DNA of 64,000 nt, taken from contig NZ_CP077970.1 of NCBI RefSeq assembly GCF_024758505.1, positions 1,674,001 to 1,738,000 on the forward strand, given 5' to 3'. The notes beneath the pieces are model-generated. The model saw only the letters and a program-made list of their open reading frames with translations. It had not been told where the DNA came from and did not search any database. The translations under genes and the position numbers were made by a program. Each line of letters begins with the position of its first letter. Position 1 is the stretch's first letter. The stretch is from Bradyrhizobium arachidis. GTDB lineage: Bacteria > Pseudomonadota > Alphaproteobacteria > Rhizobiales > Xanthobacteraceae. Below are positions 37,171 to 46,440 of this stretch, in pieces.

Positions 37171-37956
37171 CTATGATCGGACCAAATCGCTTGGATCGGA
37201 AGCGCTTTTCAATCTGGCTGTGGTTTCGGTCAGAGCGGAGAGCGCAGCTTGCATTTGATCAGGCTGCGAACTGAGCGTCGTCTGAAAGTGTTGTCGCTGC
37301 TGCTCCATGGCGCGATCGAGCGACGATCCGTAGATCGCCGCAATCGCAATCTCCTTGGCCAAGCGCGTATAGCTCTGCCACATGAGATAGAACATCAACG
37401 GCGGGACCTCACGGTTCGCAAGCATCTCATAGCAGCGCGGTCCCGCATTTTCGATCGCCCACCATTGCTGCGCGAGCACTACGAGACGCCGGAAGACTCG
37501 TCTCGTTCCGCTGAACTTGTGAGGGTCGACGCCGCCGAGGAAGGCGCAATGATCGAGCCAATTCAGGCCCGCTGTGATTGCAGTCGGATAATCGACAACG
37601 GGAACGCCCTTGAAGTCGACGACCGTTTCTTCGTGGGGAGGCTGCCTGAGAAAGGCATCCATCATTTCGGGCTGGCGCACGGCGCTAACCAAAAGCTCTA
37701 CGTCGCGACTCGGCACCATCATCACGTAGCGGCACGCTTCGAGCCGGGTATGCTCCCAAATTGCCCGAACGTTTCCATCGGCGTCATTCAGGGTGCGTTT
37801 ACATGCCGGATAGACAAGTCGCCCCTCATCCGTCTCTTTCAGGTACCATGGAAGCAGCTTGTCGAGAGCTGACAGCAGCGCCAAAGGCTCGAGATTGCCT
37901 AGAGCCGCTTCGGCCGAAGGCGGAGCCGGCTTCTTTGATCGTCCCCATCCCAACAT
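37171..37956 (-). CDS. Hypothetical protein
   Basis: A 261-aa protein beginning MLGWGRSKKPAPPSAEAALGNLEPLALLSALDKLLPWYLKET in two readable parts. It has regular helical periodicity, several aromatic-rich segments (RRLVVLAQQWWAIENAGP) and a coiled-coil-like C-terminus (MEQQRQHFQTTLSSQPDQMQ). The family is not recognised. GGGG lies about 9 bases before the ATG. It is downstream of another unknown minus-strand gene, with about 15 bases between them if that gene's frameshift is corrected. Confidence 0.6.
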   Translation of the reverse strand: MLGWGRSKKPAPPSAEAALGNLEPLALLSALDKLLPWYLKETDEGRLVYPACKRTLNDADGNVRAIWEHTRLEACRYVMMVPSRDVELLVSAVRQPEMMDAFLRQPPHEETVVDFKGVPVVDYPTAITAGLNWLDHCAFLGGVDPHKFSGTRRVFRRLVVLAQQWWAIENAGPRCYEMLANREVPPLMFYLMWQSYTRLAKEIAIAAIYGSSLDRAMEQQRQHFQTTLSSQPDQMQAALSALTETTARLKSASDPSDLVRS

Positions 37957-37971
37957 TGTAGCTGCCCCCGG

Positions 37972-38458
37972 TCACGCTCCACCGACGCCGATTACAGCGG
38001 GGCTTGCCGCAGGCCGCAAGGCCCGCCCGAAGCCGTGCGCGCCAGTCCAGCCGGCTTCCGGTCCAGACATCGACGATGGCGCCCGCCGCGGTCGTTTCGA
38101 TCACGGCCTCGATCGCGAGCGGGGCTGCGTGGTGCGTTATTTCGGCCTGGGGCTTGGCTTTCATGGCCTTTGGTCCCTCTGGCGCGTGGGCGGGGCCGCT
38201 AAGGGCCAGTCGCGCGCATCTTCGGCAGATTGCCATTCCAGGCATGGCGCCAGGCGCGGGCCGCGGCGTCCGCTTCAGGATGGGGGCCTCGTTGCCGCGG
38301 TTCATGCAATTGGCGATCTCGGTCGCCATGGCATCGTCGATCGCCGTACAGATCGGCGAGCTGTCAAGTCGGCGATAGACCCGGTGCCGATTGCGGTCAC
38401 TGAAGCGTATCGCTGCCCTGCTGATCCAGTCGCGGCAGCCGGCATGGGCGCTCGAGCG
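37972..38458 (-). CDS. Hypothetical protein, apparently frameshifted near its end
   Basis: The frame is open from 38458, right after a TGA, with a protein-like stretch (RDWISRAAIRFSDRNRHRVY, then SSPICTAIDDAMATEIANC), so the ATG at 38329 is probably not the real start. Near 38020 the frame leaves this pattern and runs into the next gene to 37826. The neighbouring frame gives PAASPAVIGVGGA and a stop at 37972-37974, 15 bases before the next ATG. A single-base change in the GGGCGGGCC region would explain this. No family is recognised; CRRCARLAL is the only Cys pair. Confidence 0.4.
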
Positions 38459-38838
38459 TCATTCCCCGTCAAATCCATCAGGTTGGTGCAAAATGTTTCG
38501 CCGGCCTCAAGCACGGCGTTAAGCAGGAGCTCAACGATGCGGCGCGCTGGCATCCTGTGCCGCTGCGCTATGCTTGTGAGGACATCCGCGTACTGCGCTG
38601 GAACGCCGACCGCGATGCGAACTTCGCCGCGCCTTGGGCGGCCGCCGGTTCCGGTCAGGGAAATATCACGGCGCTTGCACAGTTCGAATAGGCGCGGCGC
38701 CTGGTTTGCAGCTTGCCCGATGTCCAGCGCGATTTCCTGCGCGGTCATGCTCTTGTCTTCGGCCAGGCGGCGGACCCATGCGACCCGGTCGTCGTTCCAT
38801 TCGATGCGCCGGACGTTTCCGAAGTCAGGTTTCTGCAT
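38302..38838 (-). CDS. Protein with GcrA-like helix-turn-helix
   Basis: A frame of 178 codons whose first 60 residues (NDDRVAWVRRLAEDKSMTAQEIALDIGQAANQAPRLFELCKRRDI) resemble the N-terminal DNA-binding region of GcrA-like regulators. A middle segment (RIVELLLNAVLEAGETF) is helical. The last 50 residues lie opposite a better-looking frame of the next gene (from 38458), so the true end is probably near 38459 and the annotated C-terminus is likely an artefact of a frameshift. A phage-type regulator is possible. Confidence 0.5.
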   Translation of the reverse strand: MQKPDFGNVRRIEWNDDRVAWVRRLAEDKSMTAQEIALDIGQAANQAPRLFELCKRRDISLTGTGGRPRRGEVRIAVGVPAQYADVLTSIAQRHRMPARRIVELLLNAVLEAGETFCTNLMDLTGNDARAPMPAAATGSAGQRYASVTAIGTGSIADLTARRSVRRSTMPWRPRSPIA

Positions 38839-39001
38839 TGGCGCGCTTAGGCGTTGGCTTCGGTTGTCAGGAAGCTATGGACTGACACTGCGCCCTAGAT
38901 CGGCTTCGCCCCACGCTTAGCGCGGATCGTCCAGGCGTTCCAGCACGGAATGCCTAGGGCCATGGCATCGAAATTTTGTCCGCTGGCCACCTCGGCCGCC
39001 T

Positions 39002-39515
39002 TTGCACAAGCTCTGTTCCGCATCTACCTCCCGTGGCTCAAGCCTGAACCCTACCAAAGCCGATCGCACGCGCACCTCAAAGACCTCGGGCAATTTCCCG
39101 TCGAACCGTAGTTGGCGGTCTTGCCGCTCTGCCGGTCACTGCAACGGCAGCGGCGGCTATCGAGCTGGACCCGGTCTTTGCCACGATTGAACGCCACCGC
39201 CAGCTGTCGGATCGCCTTTCCGCCGCGACGGCCGTATCTGCGAAGCTCATGGACGGCCCCGAATTCGAGGCAGCGGATGCGATCAGCGCCGCGAGAGCCG
39301 AAGACCTTGGGGAATATGCGGACACGCTGCTCCGCACAGAACCGACAACGATGGAGGGAGCTGTGGCGCTGACCCGCTACGTCGCTGGCTTGGGGGCGTG
39401 GCAGCTGCCGGACGACGACGATGAAGGCGATGTCGCCGACACTCCAAATAACTGGCAGAAGGTGTTCCTGGACACGCTGGCGGACGCGCTCGACAACATT
39501 CGCGTGACAGGCTGA
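39002..39515 (+). pseudogene. Tat-signal-type hypothetical protein broken by one C
   Basis: The frame ending at 39515 reads back through VFATIERHRQLSDRLSAATA and RRTVVGGLAALPVTATAAAA, a twin-arginine-like leader found on small rhizobial/phage-region proteins of the 'DP.FA.IERHR' type. It has no start codon in frame. The start of the protein lies in the frame that includes 39002 (RTRTSKTSGNF), and the two join if one C is removed from the CCC at 39097-39099. The C-terminus is acidic (LPDDDDEGDVADTPNN). Function unknown. Confidence 0.5.
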
Positions 39516-39870
39516 ACCCACCGGGTCAGCATGACCGTCTGGTGAAGCGAAGGGGATCGATCGGCGCTCACCGACCGTCGCAGGATGGGGAGCGCCGGTT
39601 TAGTAAGCTGACCTCGGCCTTGCGCAACCCTCGGTCCACGTGCCGATTTTCATCAAAGAGGTGGATCATTTCGCGCGAAACTTGCGGCCTCGTCCTTCCG
39701 AGTAGCGATTTTCGGGTCGTTCATCGAAGCAATGCGACTAGCAGGGCGCGCGACATCGCGCCTAAACCCAAGCTGGTCTAGCAGAAATCCAGCGGATCAG
39801 GCCCGTCAAACGCCGCTGATCGTCATGGTTGCAATGTTACCATACTTCGCCGACCGGCTGGGAGAGCAAT
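39516..39870. other. Intergenic
   Basis: About 350 bases with no supported ORF or RNA signal. Confidence 0.35.
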
Positions 39871-40125
39871 ATGGTCTACGCATGTCGCAACACGATCATG
39901 GTTATCGCTTTTATCGCAGTCGCCAGCGTCAGCATCTTGTGGGATCTGAACGGCTACATCGCCTGCGGCCTTGCGCTGGCGGCTTCAGTCGCTGCCGGCT
40001 TTTGCGTCGAGCGCGCCTTCATCAACCGGTCCCATCGCGAGATGATCAGCCTCCACGGTGCGGACTGGCAGGTTGCGGGCGGCGAGCGCGAGGGACCGGC
40101 CTCAACGGGGAAGGCAAAGGAATGA
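39871..40125 (+). CDS. Small membrane protein
   Basis: An 84-aa protein with GGGAGAG about 6 bases before the ATG. It has two adjacent hydrophobic helices (TIMVIAFIAVASVSILWDL and YIACGLALAASVAAGFCV) followed by a charged tail. It overlaps the next gene by 4 bases (ATGA), so the two are translated together. Not recognised. Confidence 0.6.
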   Translation: MVYACRNTIMVIAFIAVASVSILWDLNGYIACGLALAASVAAGFCVERAFINRSHREMISLHGADWQVAGGEREGPASTGKAKE

Positions 40126-40598
40126 CAGTCGGCCCGAGCCTCACCAAGTTCAAGGCGCCCCACCCGGAGGTGCTCGATTGCCAGGTTTGCTGCGGTCGCC
40201 CGGTCATGATCCGCGGGGTTACGGGATGGCACCTTCATTGCGAGGCGTGCGCGCGCCACGGCATGCTGATCTCGACCAAGAGCTTCGCGACCATCGAAGA
40301 GGCAGTGGCCGTTTGGAACGGCGAAGAGCTAGCCAAAACGAAACAAATGACCCGGCGCCGCACACTTGCCGCGCGCGAGCATCCGCGCCAGGCTATCCAG
40401 GAAGCCAGCGGCGTCACTGTATCCGGCGAACAGATAAGGATCACGGCGCTACATTTGCGCCCCCATGCCCCGGCGATCGAGGCGCTGCGCGCCTGGTACG
40501 GCATGCAAACAAGCGTCAATACCGTCGCGCTCTACAATGCCGCAGCAGCGCTGTTCGGCTCAAACTTCGACCCGGCCGAATACCACGACGTCGAGTGA
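40122..40598 (+). CDS. Zinc-ribbon protein with Lar-like N-terminus
   Basis: A 158-aa protein. Residues about 18-66 carry paired cysteines (LDCQVCCGRPV and LHCEACARHG) followed by TIEEAVAVWN, which is the pattern of Lar-type restriction-alleviation zinc ribbons ('C..CG...C..CG...eeAi..WN'). The remainder (EASGVTVSGEQIRITALHLRPHAPAIEALRAW) is not recognised. Lar proteins occur on prophages and mobile elements. The start overlaps the preceding membrane-protein gene. Confidence 0.55.
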   Translation: MTVGPSLTKFKAPHPEVLDCQVCCGRPVMIRGVTGWHLHCEACARHGMLISTKSFATIEEAVAVWNGEELAKTKQMTRRRTLAAREHPRQAIQEASGVTVSGEQIRITALHLRPHAPAIEALRAWYGMQTSVNTVALYNAAAALFGSNFDPAEYHDVE

Positions 40599-40692
40599 AG
40601 CCAAAAAGCACCCCCGGGGCGGCCGCAATCGTCGCCAACTTTGGCGACGATACAGACCGCCGTCGTCGTAGTCGTTGGGCAAAAGCGCCCTG

Positions 40693-40836
40693 TCATCGTT
40701 TCTTCTTTCGGGCCGCTCTCTCGCGCGCGTATTGTTCGCGCGATTCCTCGCTGAGGCTGGCGAACGTCTCCGACTGGTCCCAATGCCGAATGAATGAGCC
40801 GCGATCGTTTGGCCGAATTTCTCGAAAAGTGTCCAC
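40693..40836 (-). CDS. Possible small acidic-basic protein
   Basis: A 47-codon frame with GTG start. The sequence DTFREIRPNDRGSFIRHWDQ, then ETFASLSEESREQYARERAARKKKR, looks like a genuine C-terminus with a helical, charged end. No ribosome site is seen, so the true start may be elsewhere. Low confidence. Confidence 0.3.
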   Translation of the reverse strand: MDTFREIRPNDRGSFIRHWDQSETFASLSEESREQYARERAARKKKR

Positions 40837-41201
40837 TGGCTAACAGGCAAAAGGAAGAAATCAAAAAAGGCGTCGGAAAACGAAGCTCTTGGTGATATGC
40901 CCGCCGAGGTCAGTGTTGCCGATCTCGGCGACATAAATCCTGCGCAATAGCGCCTAAGATCGCGCAATTTATGCGCGAGCTGCCGCCTACGGCGCGAGTC
41001 TGCAGCTCGAGGGCGTGATATGCCGATATCGTAACCTGTCTTTCGACTGTCGACCGATCGGCCAGTAGGCCGGTCGACCGCGCAGAGCAAGCCGAAGGAC
41101 AAAGAGCGCAAAACAACCGCCTGCCTGCTTTTGTCACGGCATGCCCATCGACCCGGTCTCTCCGTCAATTTCGTGTAACAAACCCAAACTAGAGGCTGCG
41201 A
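40837..41201. other. Intergenic
   Basis: About 365 bases upstream of the chemoreceptor gene. No ORF is supported; its promoter should lie here. Confidence 0.35.
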
Positions 41202-43274
41202 ATGGTCAGCATCTCGCCGAGCCCTCGTTTCGAGCATGCTGATCAGAAACGCGGTCGAAATGATGATGGATTGATTGGCAATCGGATGCTCCCTTCAATC
41301 ATTGCACTTCTTCGCCCAAGCCTGCGAACCAAGATTGCCATGCTTGGAATAGGGGGCGTGCTCGTCACAGGGGCGACTTGCGTCCTTGGGCTCAATTATG
41401 TCGCTCAGGTTCAGCGGGAGGCAGATCAGAGCATTCACCTTCGTGCTCGCCTGGCGGCGATTTCAGAAGCGTTTCTTGAGTCGCAGCAGCTTGCACTGGA
41501 GTTTTTGCGCAACCACGATGAAGCGCTGATCGCGCGCCACGCCCAAGGCATCAGGAAGGAGCTGGCCGGCCTCGATCAGATCGAGGAGTATGTTGCCTCC
41601 TTGCCGGAGGGCGATCCCCTAAAAGACGTATCGTTCCTGCGCGCCGGAATTGGCCTTTATGCAACACGTTTCAACAACATCGTTTCAGCGCAGCGCGTGC
41701 TCGGGTTCGCCGAAAATGATGGCCTCCAGGGCAAGCTGCGCAACGCCGTGCATCAGGCCGAATCCTCCCTTACGCAGATCAATCAGCCGCAGCTAACTGT
41801 GTTGATGCTGATGATGCGACGACACGAGAAGGATTTCATGCTGCGGCGTGAGGAGAAGTACGGCGATGAGCTGGATAAGCGCGTCGCCGAGTTCGAGAGC
41901 GCCCTTGCTGCTTCGGAGTTGGCGCCAGCCGCCAAGTCGGAACTGAAGAAGCTTATCGAGTCCTACCGGTCGAGCTTCGTGGCGTTCCTGGTTGCGCAAC
42001 AAGCATTGGATGACCAGGTTGAAGATCTCGGACAGATCTACGGCCGGAATCGTCCTCTGCTGTTGAAAGCGATCGCGGCAGCTGAGGCCAGCGCTGCCGC
42101 TGCGGAAGAGCGCGCGTCGCGGTTTCGCCAGATGCTCGGCTGGGGAATTGGGCTTGCCACGCTCGTCATCGGTTTCGTTGCCATCCTTGTCGGGCAGACA
42201 ATGGCCCGGCTGATCACACGCATGACCAAAGCGATGCGCCAACTGGCGGCCGGCCAGTTCGAGGTGACTCTACCCGGACTTGGCCGTTCGGACGAGATCG
42301 GTGAGATGGCGCAGGCCATGGAATCGTTCAAGCTTAAATTGAGTGAGAAGGCGCAGGCCGAGCTTGTCGCGAATATGGAACAGGACCGCTTGGCGGGGAT
42401 GCGACGGAAGGCGGAGCTTGAGAACCTTGCAAGCACGTTCGAAGGTGCAGTCAGCGGCGTCCTCGACACACTCTCATCCGCCTCGACTGAACTCGAGGCG
42501 TCCGCTCGCAGCCTGGCGGACACGGCGCACGATACACAGGAAGTCTCTGACAAGGTGGCTTTAGCGTCGGAGGAGACCTCAGGCAATGTTCAAGTTGTCG
42601 CTGCACGTACCGCCGAGTTGATGGCGTCCGCTATGGAGGTTGGACGCCAGGTCGAGCAATCTGCAGAAATTGCCAAAGGAGCCGTGCGTCAGGCCGAAGA
42701 AACCGACCGAAGGATAAAGCACCTAGCGGCCGCGGCGCTAAAGGTTGGCGGCGTGGTTGAGCTGATCGCCGCAATCGCCAGGCAAACAAACCTTTTGTCT
42801 CTCAACGCAACGATCGAGGCTGCGCGTGCGGGCAAGATCGGCAGCGGCTTTGCTGTTGTGGCGCACGAGGTAAAGTCGCTGGCAACACAGACAACCAAGG
42901 CGACCTCGGACATTGCAGAACAAATCGGAGAGATCCAGGCGGCCACAGAGGAGTCAGTTACTGCGATCGCGGAGATCGGCAGCAGCATCGGCAGGATCTC
43001 ACAAATCGCTTCGACGATTGCTGCTGCGATCGAAGAGCAGGGTACAGCAACTCGACATATTGCGCAGAATATTCAACGTGCGGCAGAAATGTCGACGCAG
43101 GTCGCCAGTAACATCCGCCAGGTTGCAGGGAGCGCCTCGAGCACAGGGGCATCATCCTCGCAGGTACTGACTTCTGCGAATGCGCTGGCCCAAAGCAGCC
43201 ATCGTCTCAAGCTGGAGGTCGATGGCTTTCTCGCCGGGGTCAGGTGTGACCATCTGAAAGTCCTGCAGAACTAG
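41202..43274 (+). CDS. Methyl-accepting chemotaxis protein
   Basis: A 690-aa chemoreceptor. TM1 is about residues 46-66 ([20 protein letters not shown]). A periplasmic helical sensor of about 240 residues follows, containing [17 protein letters not shown], typical of the HBM-type sensor. TM2 is about 309-331 ([19 protein letters not shown]), then a HAMP domain ([20 protein letters not shown]). The signalling domain has a hairpin tip reading [23 protein letters not shown] (two parts). AGAGG precedes the ATG by 6 bases. No che genes are nearby. The ligand is unknown. Confidence 0.92.
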   Translation: MVSISPSPRFEHADQKRGRNDDGLIGNRMLPSIIALLRPSLRTKIAMLGIGGVLVTGATCVLGLNYVAQVQREADQSIHLRARLAAISEAFLESQQLALEFLRNHDEALIARHAQGIRKELAGLDQIEEYVASLPEGDPLKDVSFLRAGIGLYATRFNNIVSAQRVLGFAENDGLQGKLRNAVHQAESSLTQINQPQLTVLMLMMRRHEKDFMLRREEKYGDELDKRVAEFESALAASELAPAAKSELKKLIESYRSSFVAFLVAQQALDDQVEDLGQIYGRNRPLLLKAIAAAEASAAAAEERASRFRQMLGWGIGLATLVIGFVAILVGQTMARLITRMTKAMRQLAAGQFEVTLPGLGRSDEIGEMAQAMESFKLKLSEKAQAELVANMEQDRLAGMRRKAELENLASTFEGAVSGVLDTLSSASTELEASARSLADTAHDTQEVSDKVALASEETSGNVQVVAARTAELMASAMEVGRQVEQSAEIAKGAVRQAEETDRRIKHLAAAALKVGGVVELIAAIARQTNLLSLNATIEAARAGKIGSGFAVVAHEVKSLATQTTKATSDIAEQIGEIQAATEESVTAIAEIGSSIGRISQIASTIAAAIEEQGTATRHIAQNIQRAAEMSTQVASNIRQVAGSASSTGASSSQVLTSANALAQSSHRLKLEVDGFLAGVRCDHLKVLQN

Positions 43275-43311
43275 ATGTGATGTGATTATTTGCTCTCATT
43301 GGGGTCTCAGA

Positions 43312-43617
43312 ATGCCTACCTATCTTGCGTCGTATGATTTGAAGGAGACCAAGCCTGATCCGCACCCGACCTTTCTGAAGCAAGCAGCGGCGCAGGGCTG
43401 GAAATTGTGGATCCTTGGCTCAAACAACGTGCGGTATCGGCTTCCAAACACAACGCTGGTCGGCACATTTGACAGTTTGGCCGTTGCCGAGGCCAGGCTC
43501 GAAGCGGCCCGCTTGGCAACAGAGAACGAAATGGGCGGCACCGTCACGACGAGGAAGTGGATTGTTGCGGAATACGGACCCACTCGGTTCAATTCTGACG
43601 AGCGGCAGAGCGCCTAA
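43312..43617 (+). CDS. Hypothetical protein
   Basis: A 101-aa protein starting MPTYLASYDLKETKPDPHPTFLKQAAAQGW. Its first part resembles small CRISPR Cas2-like or SinR-like ferredoxin folds (YLASYDLK followed by W..WILGSNNVRYRLPNTTLVG), but the similarity is only impressionistic. It follows the chemoreceptor gene by 37 bases. The C-terminus is charged. Confidence 0.55.
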   Translation: MPTYLASYDLKETKPDPHPTFLKQAAAQGWKLWILGSNNVRYRLPNTTLVGTFDSLAVAEARLEAARLATENEMGGTVTTRKWIVAEYGPTRFNSDERQSA

Positions 43618-44203
43618 TGCCGCCGGAGTTGGTGCATCTAATCCTCGGTCTTTGCTTCGTCGGCCTGGCGTCAGGGCCGGCTGCGAGAACGGTGGTACGC
43701 GGGGGATCGAGCAAGCTCGCCACCACCTGCGTCGATGACAGCGCGGGGAAGGCGGCATAGGGTAGCGACCGAATTCGGCCAGCTCTGGATGCACCTTTCC
43801 GGCTTGACGACAAAGCGTCTTATCTCCTCTTTAATCTGTCGCGACGCGTTCGGTGAGTGTCAAAACGTTCTTTGCTCATCTCGTCTCTCCTTTATGTACG
43901 GTCCAGCGTCCGTGCCGGCGAGCGGAGAGGCGGGCGCCGCGCCCGTTAGTTCGCGCCGCGCGCGAGGGCTTACCCGCCTTGCGGCGGACGGAAATCCGCG
44001 TCAGATCAGCCGATTGCATGGCCAGCGGATGTTTAGAAGAGATCAAGGCGCGCAAGAACAGACAGAAATATTGAGTTAGAGTTATAGGGATCGCGCTGTC
44101 GGCCATGCCTGTCCCGTGCTCGGGGTCTATTTCGGTCAGCTTCTCGAAAGCTAGCCCTGGTAGTTGTGATCCTTTTCGGCGACCTTGTGAAGGTAAGGCT
44201 GGC
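43618..44203. other. Intergenic region upstream of the effector gene
   Basis: It holds the tts box at 44134-44158. On the minus strand a strong ribosome site (AAGGAGAGACGAG before an ATG at about 43887) drives only a 19-codon frame. No other gene is supported. Confidence 0.4.
44134..44158 (+). promoter_or_regulatory. tts box (TtsI-binding site)
   Basis: The sequence starting GGTCAGCTTCTCGAAAGCTA is nearly identical to the rhizobial tts-box consensus (GTCAGCTTnTCGnAAGCTnnnCC). It lies about 46 bases upstream of the proposed effector start. TtsI, activated through NodD and plant flavonoids, drives type III secretion genes in rhizobia. Confidence 0.88.
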
Positions 44204-45889
44204 GTGGACGCGAACAACTTTGATCCATTCGATGTGTCAGGCCGGCCGGACGCGCATCACGCCATGTTGCAGCAAGAGCAGGCGCGACAGGCCGGGCAAG
44301 ATGACTTTGAGCAGTGGTTGGCCGAGGGGCGCCAGGTCAATGCCGCTCCGGCCGCGGGCCCAACTCCAGACCCCCGCTATCCTCATCTAACCGAAAAAGA
44401 CCGAACCCTCATCGACGCGGCAGCCGAGCATTTTGCGAAGAATTTACAGTCAAACACGGTCGGCACTTATACTTGGGCTCTTCGCGTGTTGGGAAATCAC
44501 CTTGGGTCTCGGAGCCAGACGATTGATGCGCTGGATCACGATTCTTTAGTCTGGCACGCTAATGCGTTCTTTCCCACCGATGGATCAATGGTTACCGCAT
44601 TGAATGCGCTTCGTAAGTACCGCGAGCCCAGGGCTTCAGATGGCTGCCGACGCTACGTTCCTTCTGTAGAGGATGCGAGCCTGATCGAGGCAGCCATCCG
44701 CGCAGCTGCTGGACGTCGAAAATGGACGCCTAGTACCGCCGAGAACAATGAAAAGATTCTTCGCAGATTGGCGAAAAGTCTCGAGTCTCGGGGGCAAACA
44801 ATTGCTGCGCTCGATCACAATTCCCTGGTCGCTTACGTTAAGAAGTTCTTCGGGGATGACGTGAAAATGCCCTCCGTGTTGGAGGTGCTTCGCGAGTACC
44901 GTGAGCCCGATATTTTAGCTGCTCGTGCCCCTCGCCGAGAGGATGAATATATTCCATCTAGGGAGGACAAGAATCTCATCGATAGTGCGGTTCTTGCCAG
45001 CGGGCGCCCCGAGCATACCGTCAAACACTATACAGACAAACTTTACAGGTTTGCTGGAGTGCTCAAAGATGAAGGCCAAGGAATTGCTAAGCTAGATCAC
45101 GAGTCTCTGATCAGGCGGGCGAAACGCTTATACTCAAGCAACAAGAATCTAATCACCGGGCTGAACATCATCCGCGATTACCGCAACGCGCAAGGCTCGG
45201 CCGCGGGCAGCTCTCGACACGCGGAGGCTCTGACGGTGCAGTCACCGGTGCCAAGTGTCAACTCAGAGGAGCTTCTGCGACGGCTGGATGATCAACCCGT
45301 CCCCTCGTGGTCGATTTACGATCCGGCGGAGCTTCGGGATGCCTCGGAAACTGGCCAGCTGCCAGCCGAAAGTTTGGACACAGCAGAGCTTTTGGAGATT
45401 TTGGCTTCACCCACGCATTCGCCGGCGGACAGCGTTGATCAGCCAAGCCCAGCGATACTCTTGCCAGTCCAGGCTGTCTCTCCTGAGGAGACTTGGCGGA
45501 GAGCGGATAAAGTTGGCCAGCTACGGACTGAAAGTTTAGACACAGCAGAGCTTTTGGAGATATTGGCTTCACCCACCCATTCGCCGTCGGACAGTGTTAA
45601 TCAGCCAAATCCTTCGCCGCTGTGGGACATCGGGGCATTGACCTCCGGTCCGGCAAGTCTCCCGGTTCACGCGCCGCTTGCGGTGCCGGATCTAGATTTG
45701 TACCTTCCCCAGAACTGGCAGCACGGCGACCAGTGGGCGACAGAAGACTTCATGCACGGAATGCGCTTGCATAACGTGCTGCCAAGCGTGGCTGAGCCGC
45801 AGACAAATCTCACCATTCAAGGCGTGAACTACACGGCCACTGTCGGGCACCCAGGCTGGGAGCGCGCGATTTTTCTCCGCCGAAGCTGA
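44204..45889 (+). CDS. NopD-like type III effector without protease domain
   Basis: A 561-aa protein from the GTG at 44204 (AAGGTAAGG upstream). The longer frame to 44105 would overlap the tts box and is rejected. Three tandem helical repeats of about 80 residues occupy roughly residues 60-360, each with D..LIDAA at the start, a LDHxSLV segment in the middle and LR.YREP at the end. Such repeats occur in NopD/PsvA-type effectors. Two copies of a 54-residue proline- and serine-rich repeat follow (LDTAELLEILASPTHSP), then an EAR-type LDLYL 60 residues from the end. The C48 SUMO-protease domain of NopD is absent. Host-cell targeting is inference. Confidence 0.8.
   Translation: MDANNFDPFDVSGRPDAHHAMLQQEQARQAGQDDFEQWLAEGRQVNAAPAAGPTPDPRYPHLTEKDRTLIDAAAEHFAKNLQSNTVGTYTWALRVLGNHLGSRSQTIDALDHDSLVWHANAFFPTDGSMVTALNALRKYREPRASDGCRRYVPSVEDASLIEAAIRAAAGRRKWTPSTAENNEKILRRLAKSLESRGQTIAALDHNSLVAYVKKFFGDDVKMPSVLEVLREYREPDILAARAPRREDEYIPSREDKNLIDSAVLASGRPEHTVKHYTDKLYRFAGVLKDEGQGIAKLDHESLIRRAKRLYSSNKNLITGLNIIRDYRNAQGSAAGSSRHAEALTVQSPVPSVNSEELLRRLDDQPVPSWSIYDPAELRDASETGQLPAESLDTAELLEILASPTHSPADSVDQPSPAILLPVQAVSPEETWRRADKVGQLRTESLDTAELLEILASPTHSPSDSVNQPNPSPLWDIGALTSGPASLPVHAPLAVPDLDLYLPQNWQHGDQWATEDFMHGMRLHNVLPSVAEPQTNLTIQGVNYTATVGHPGWERAIFLRRS
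45352..45609 (+). repeat. Tandem 162-base repeat inside the effector gene
   Basis: Two in-frame copies, 45352-45447 and 45514-45609, offset by 162 bases (54 codons). Both encode ESLDTAELLEILASPTHSP with few substitutions. A weaker related segment lies just before the first copy. Confidence 0.85.
45692..45706 (+). other. Codons for an EAR-type LxLxL motif
   Basis: CTA GAT TTG TAC CTT encodes LDLYL, preceded by PD and followed by PQNW. The ERF-associated amphiphilic repression motif LxLxL recruits plant co-repressors and occurs in other rhizobial effectors. One match in 561 residues can arise by chance. Confidence 0.5.
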
Positions 45890-45950
45890 ATAAAGCGCAG
45901 CTATTGTTGACGTTCATGCTACCATTTCCACGTATCGGGGCTCGTGTCAG

Positions 45951-46262
45951 TTACAAGCACCCCGATTCCGTAGCCGCTGATGGTAACAGCCGCGTAGGTA
46001 AGTTCAGCTGGTACTCTCTGCCTCGCTCTGACCAGCGCCAATAATCCCGATTACCACCGGACGGGAAAAATTGCTTTCGCGGTGAACTCTTGCCAGGCTC
46101 AAGACCATTGACGTCGAGCTTGATCTCGTTGCGGCTGCTTTTCCACAGGACATGCCCCTTGAGCTTTTCATCGGTCAGATTCACCACGAAAAATTCATGC
46201 CTTCCTCCGCCCGTCATTGCTCCCTTTTCGCCTTCTCTTTCCTTCTCATCATCAAGCTTCAT
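45951..46262 (-). CDS. Small charged hypothetical protein
   Basis: A 103-aa protein starting MKLDDEKEREGEKGAMTGGGRHEFFVVNLTDEKLKG (two parts). GGAGGAGAGG lies 4 bases before the ATG at 46262, a strong ribosome site that fixes the start; the frame is open to 46358. The product is highly charged at its N-terminus, with a beta-rich middle (FFVVNLTDEKLKGHVLW). It is convergent with the effector gene, so an effector-chaperone role is possible only as a guess. Confidence 0.6.
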   Translation of the reverse strand: MKLDDEKEREGEKGAMTGGGRHEFFVVNLTDEKLKGHVLWKSSRNEIKLDVNGLEPGKSSPRKQFFPSGGNRDYWRWSERGREYQLNLPTRLLPSAATESGCL

Positions 46263-46440
46263 GGCCTCTCCTCCGCGTGAACGGCAGATTCCTCGGAGTT
46301 TGATAACAAGATGCCGTGCCTCAACTATCTGATTTGGTGGGCTGACAGTCACATCCATCCCGCACTTCGCGGATAGGTCTCGCGCATCTCACAACGGCGA
46401 CATTACTTCGCCCGACGTGAGCGGCATTTGTGATGGGGCA

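Noticed and set aside
43830..43890. Minus-strand ATG with a strong AGGAGAG ribosome site
   Set aside because: The frame is only 19 codons. A longer protein would need a frameshift that I cannot justify.
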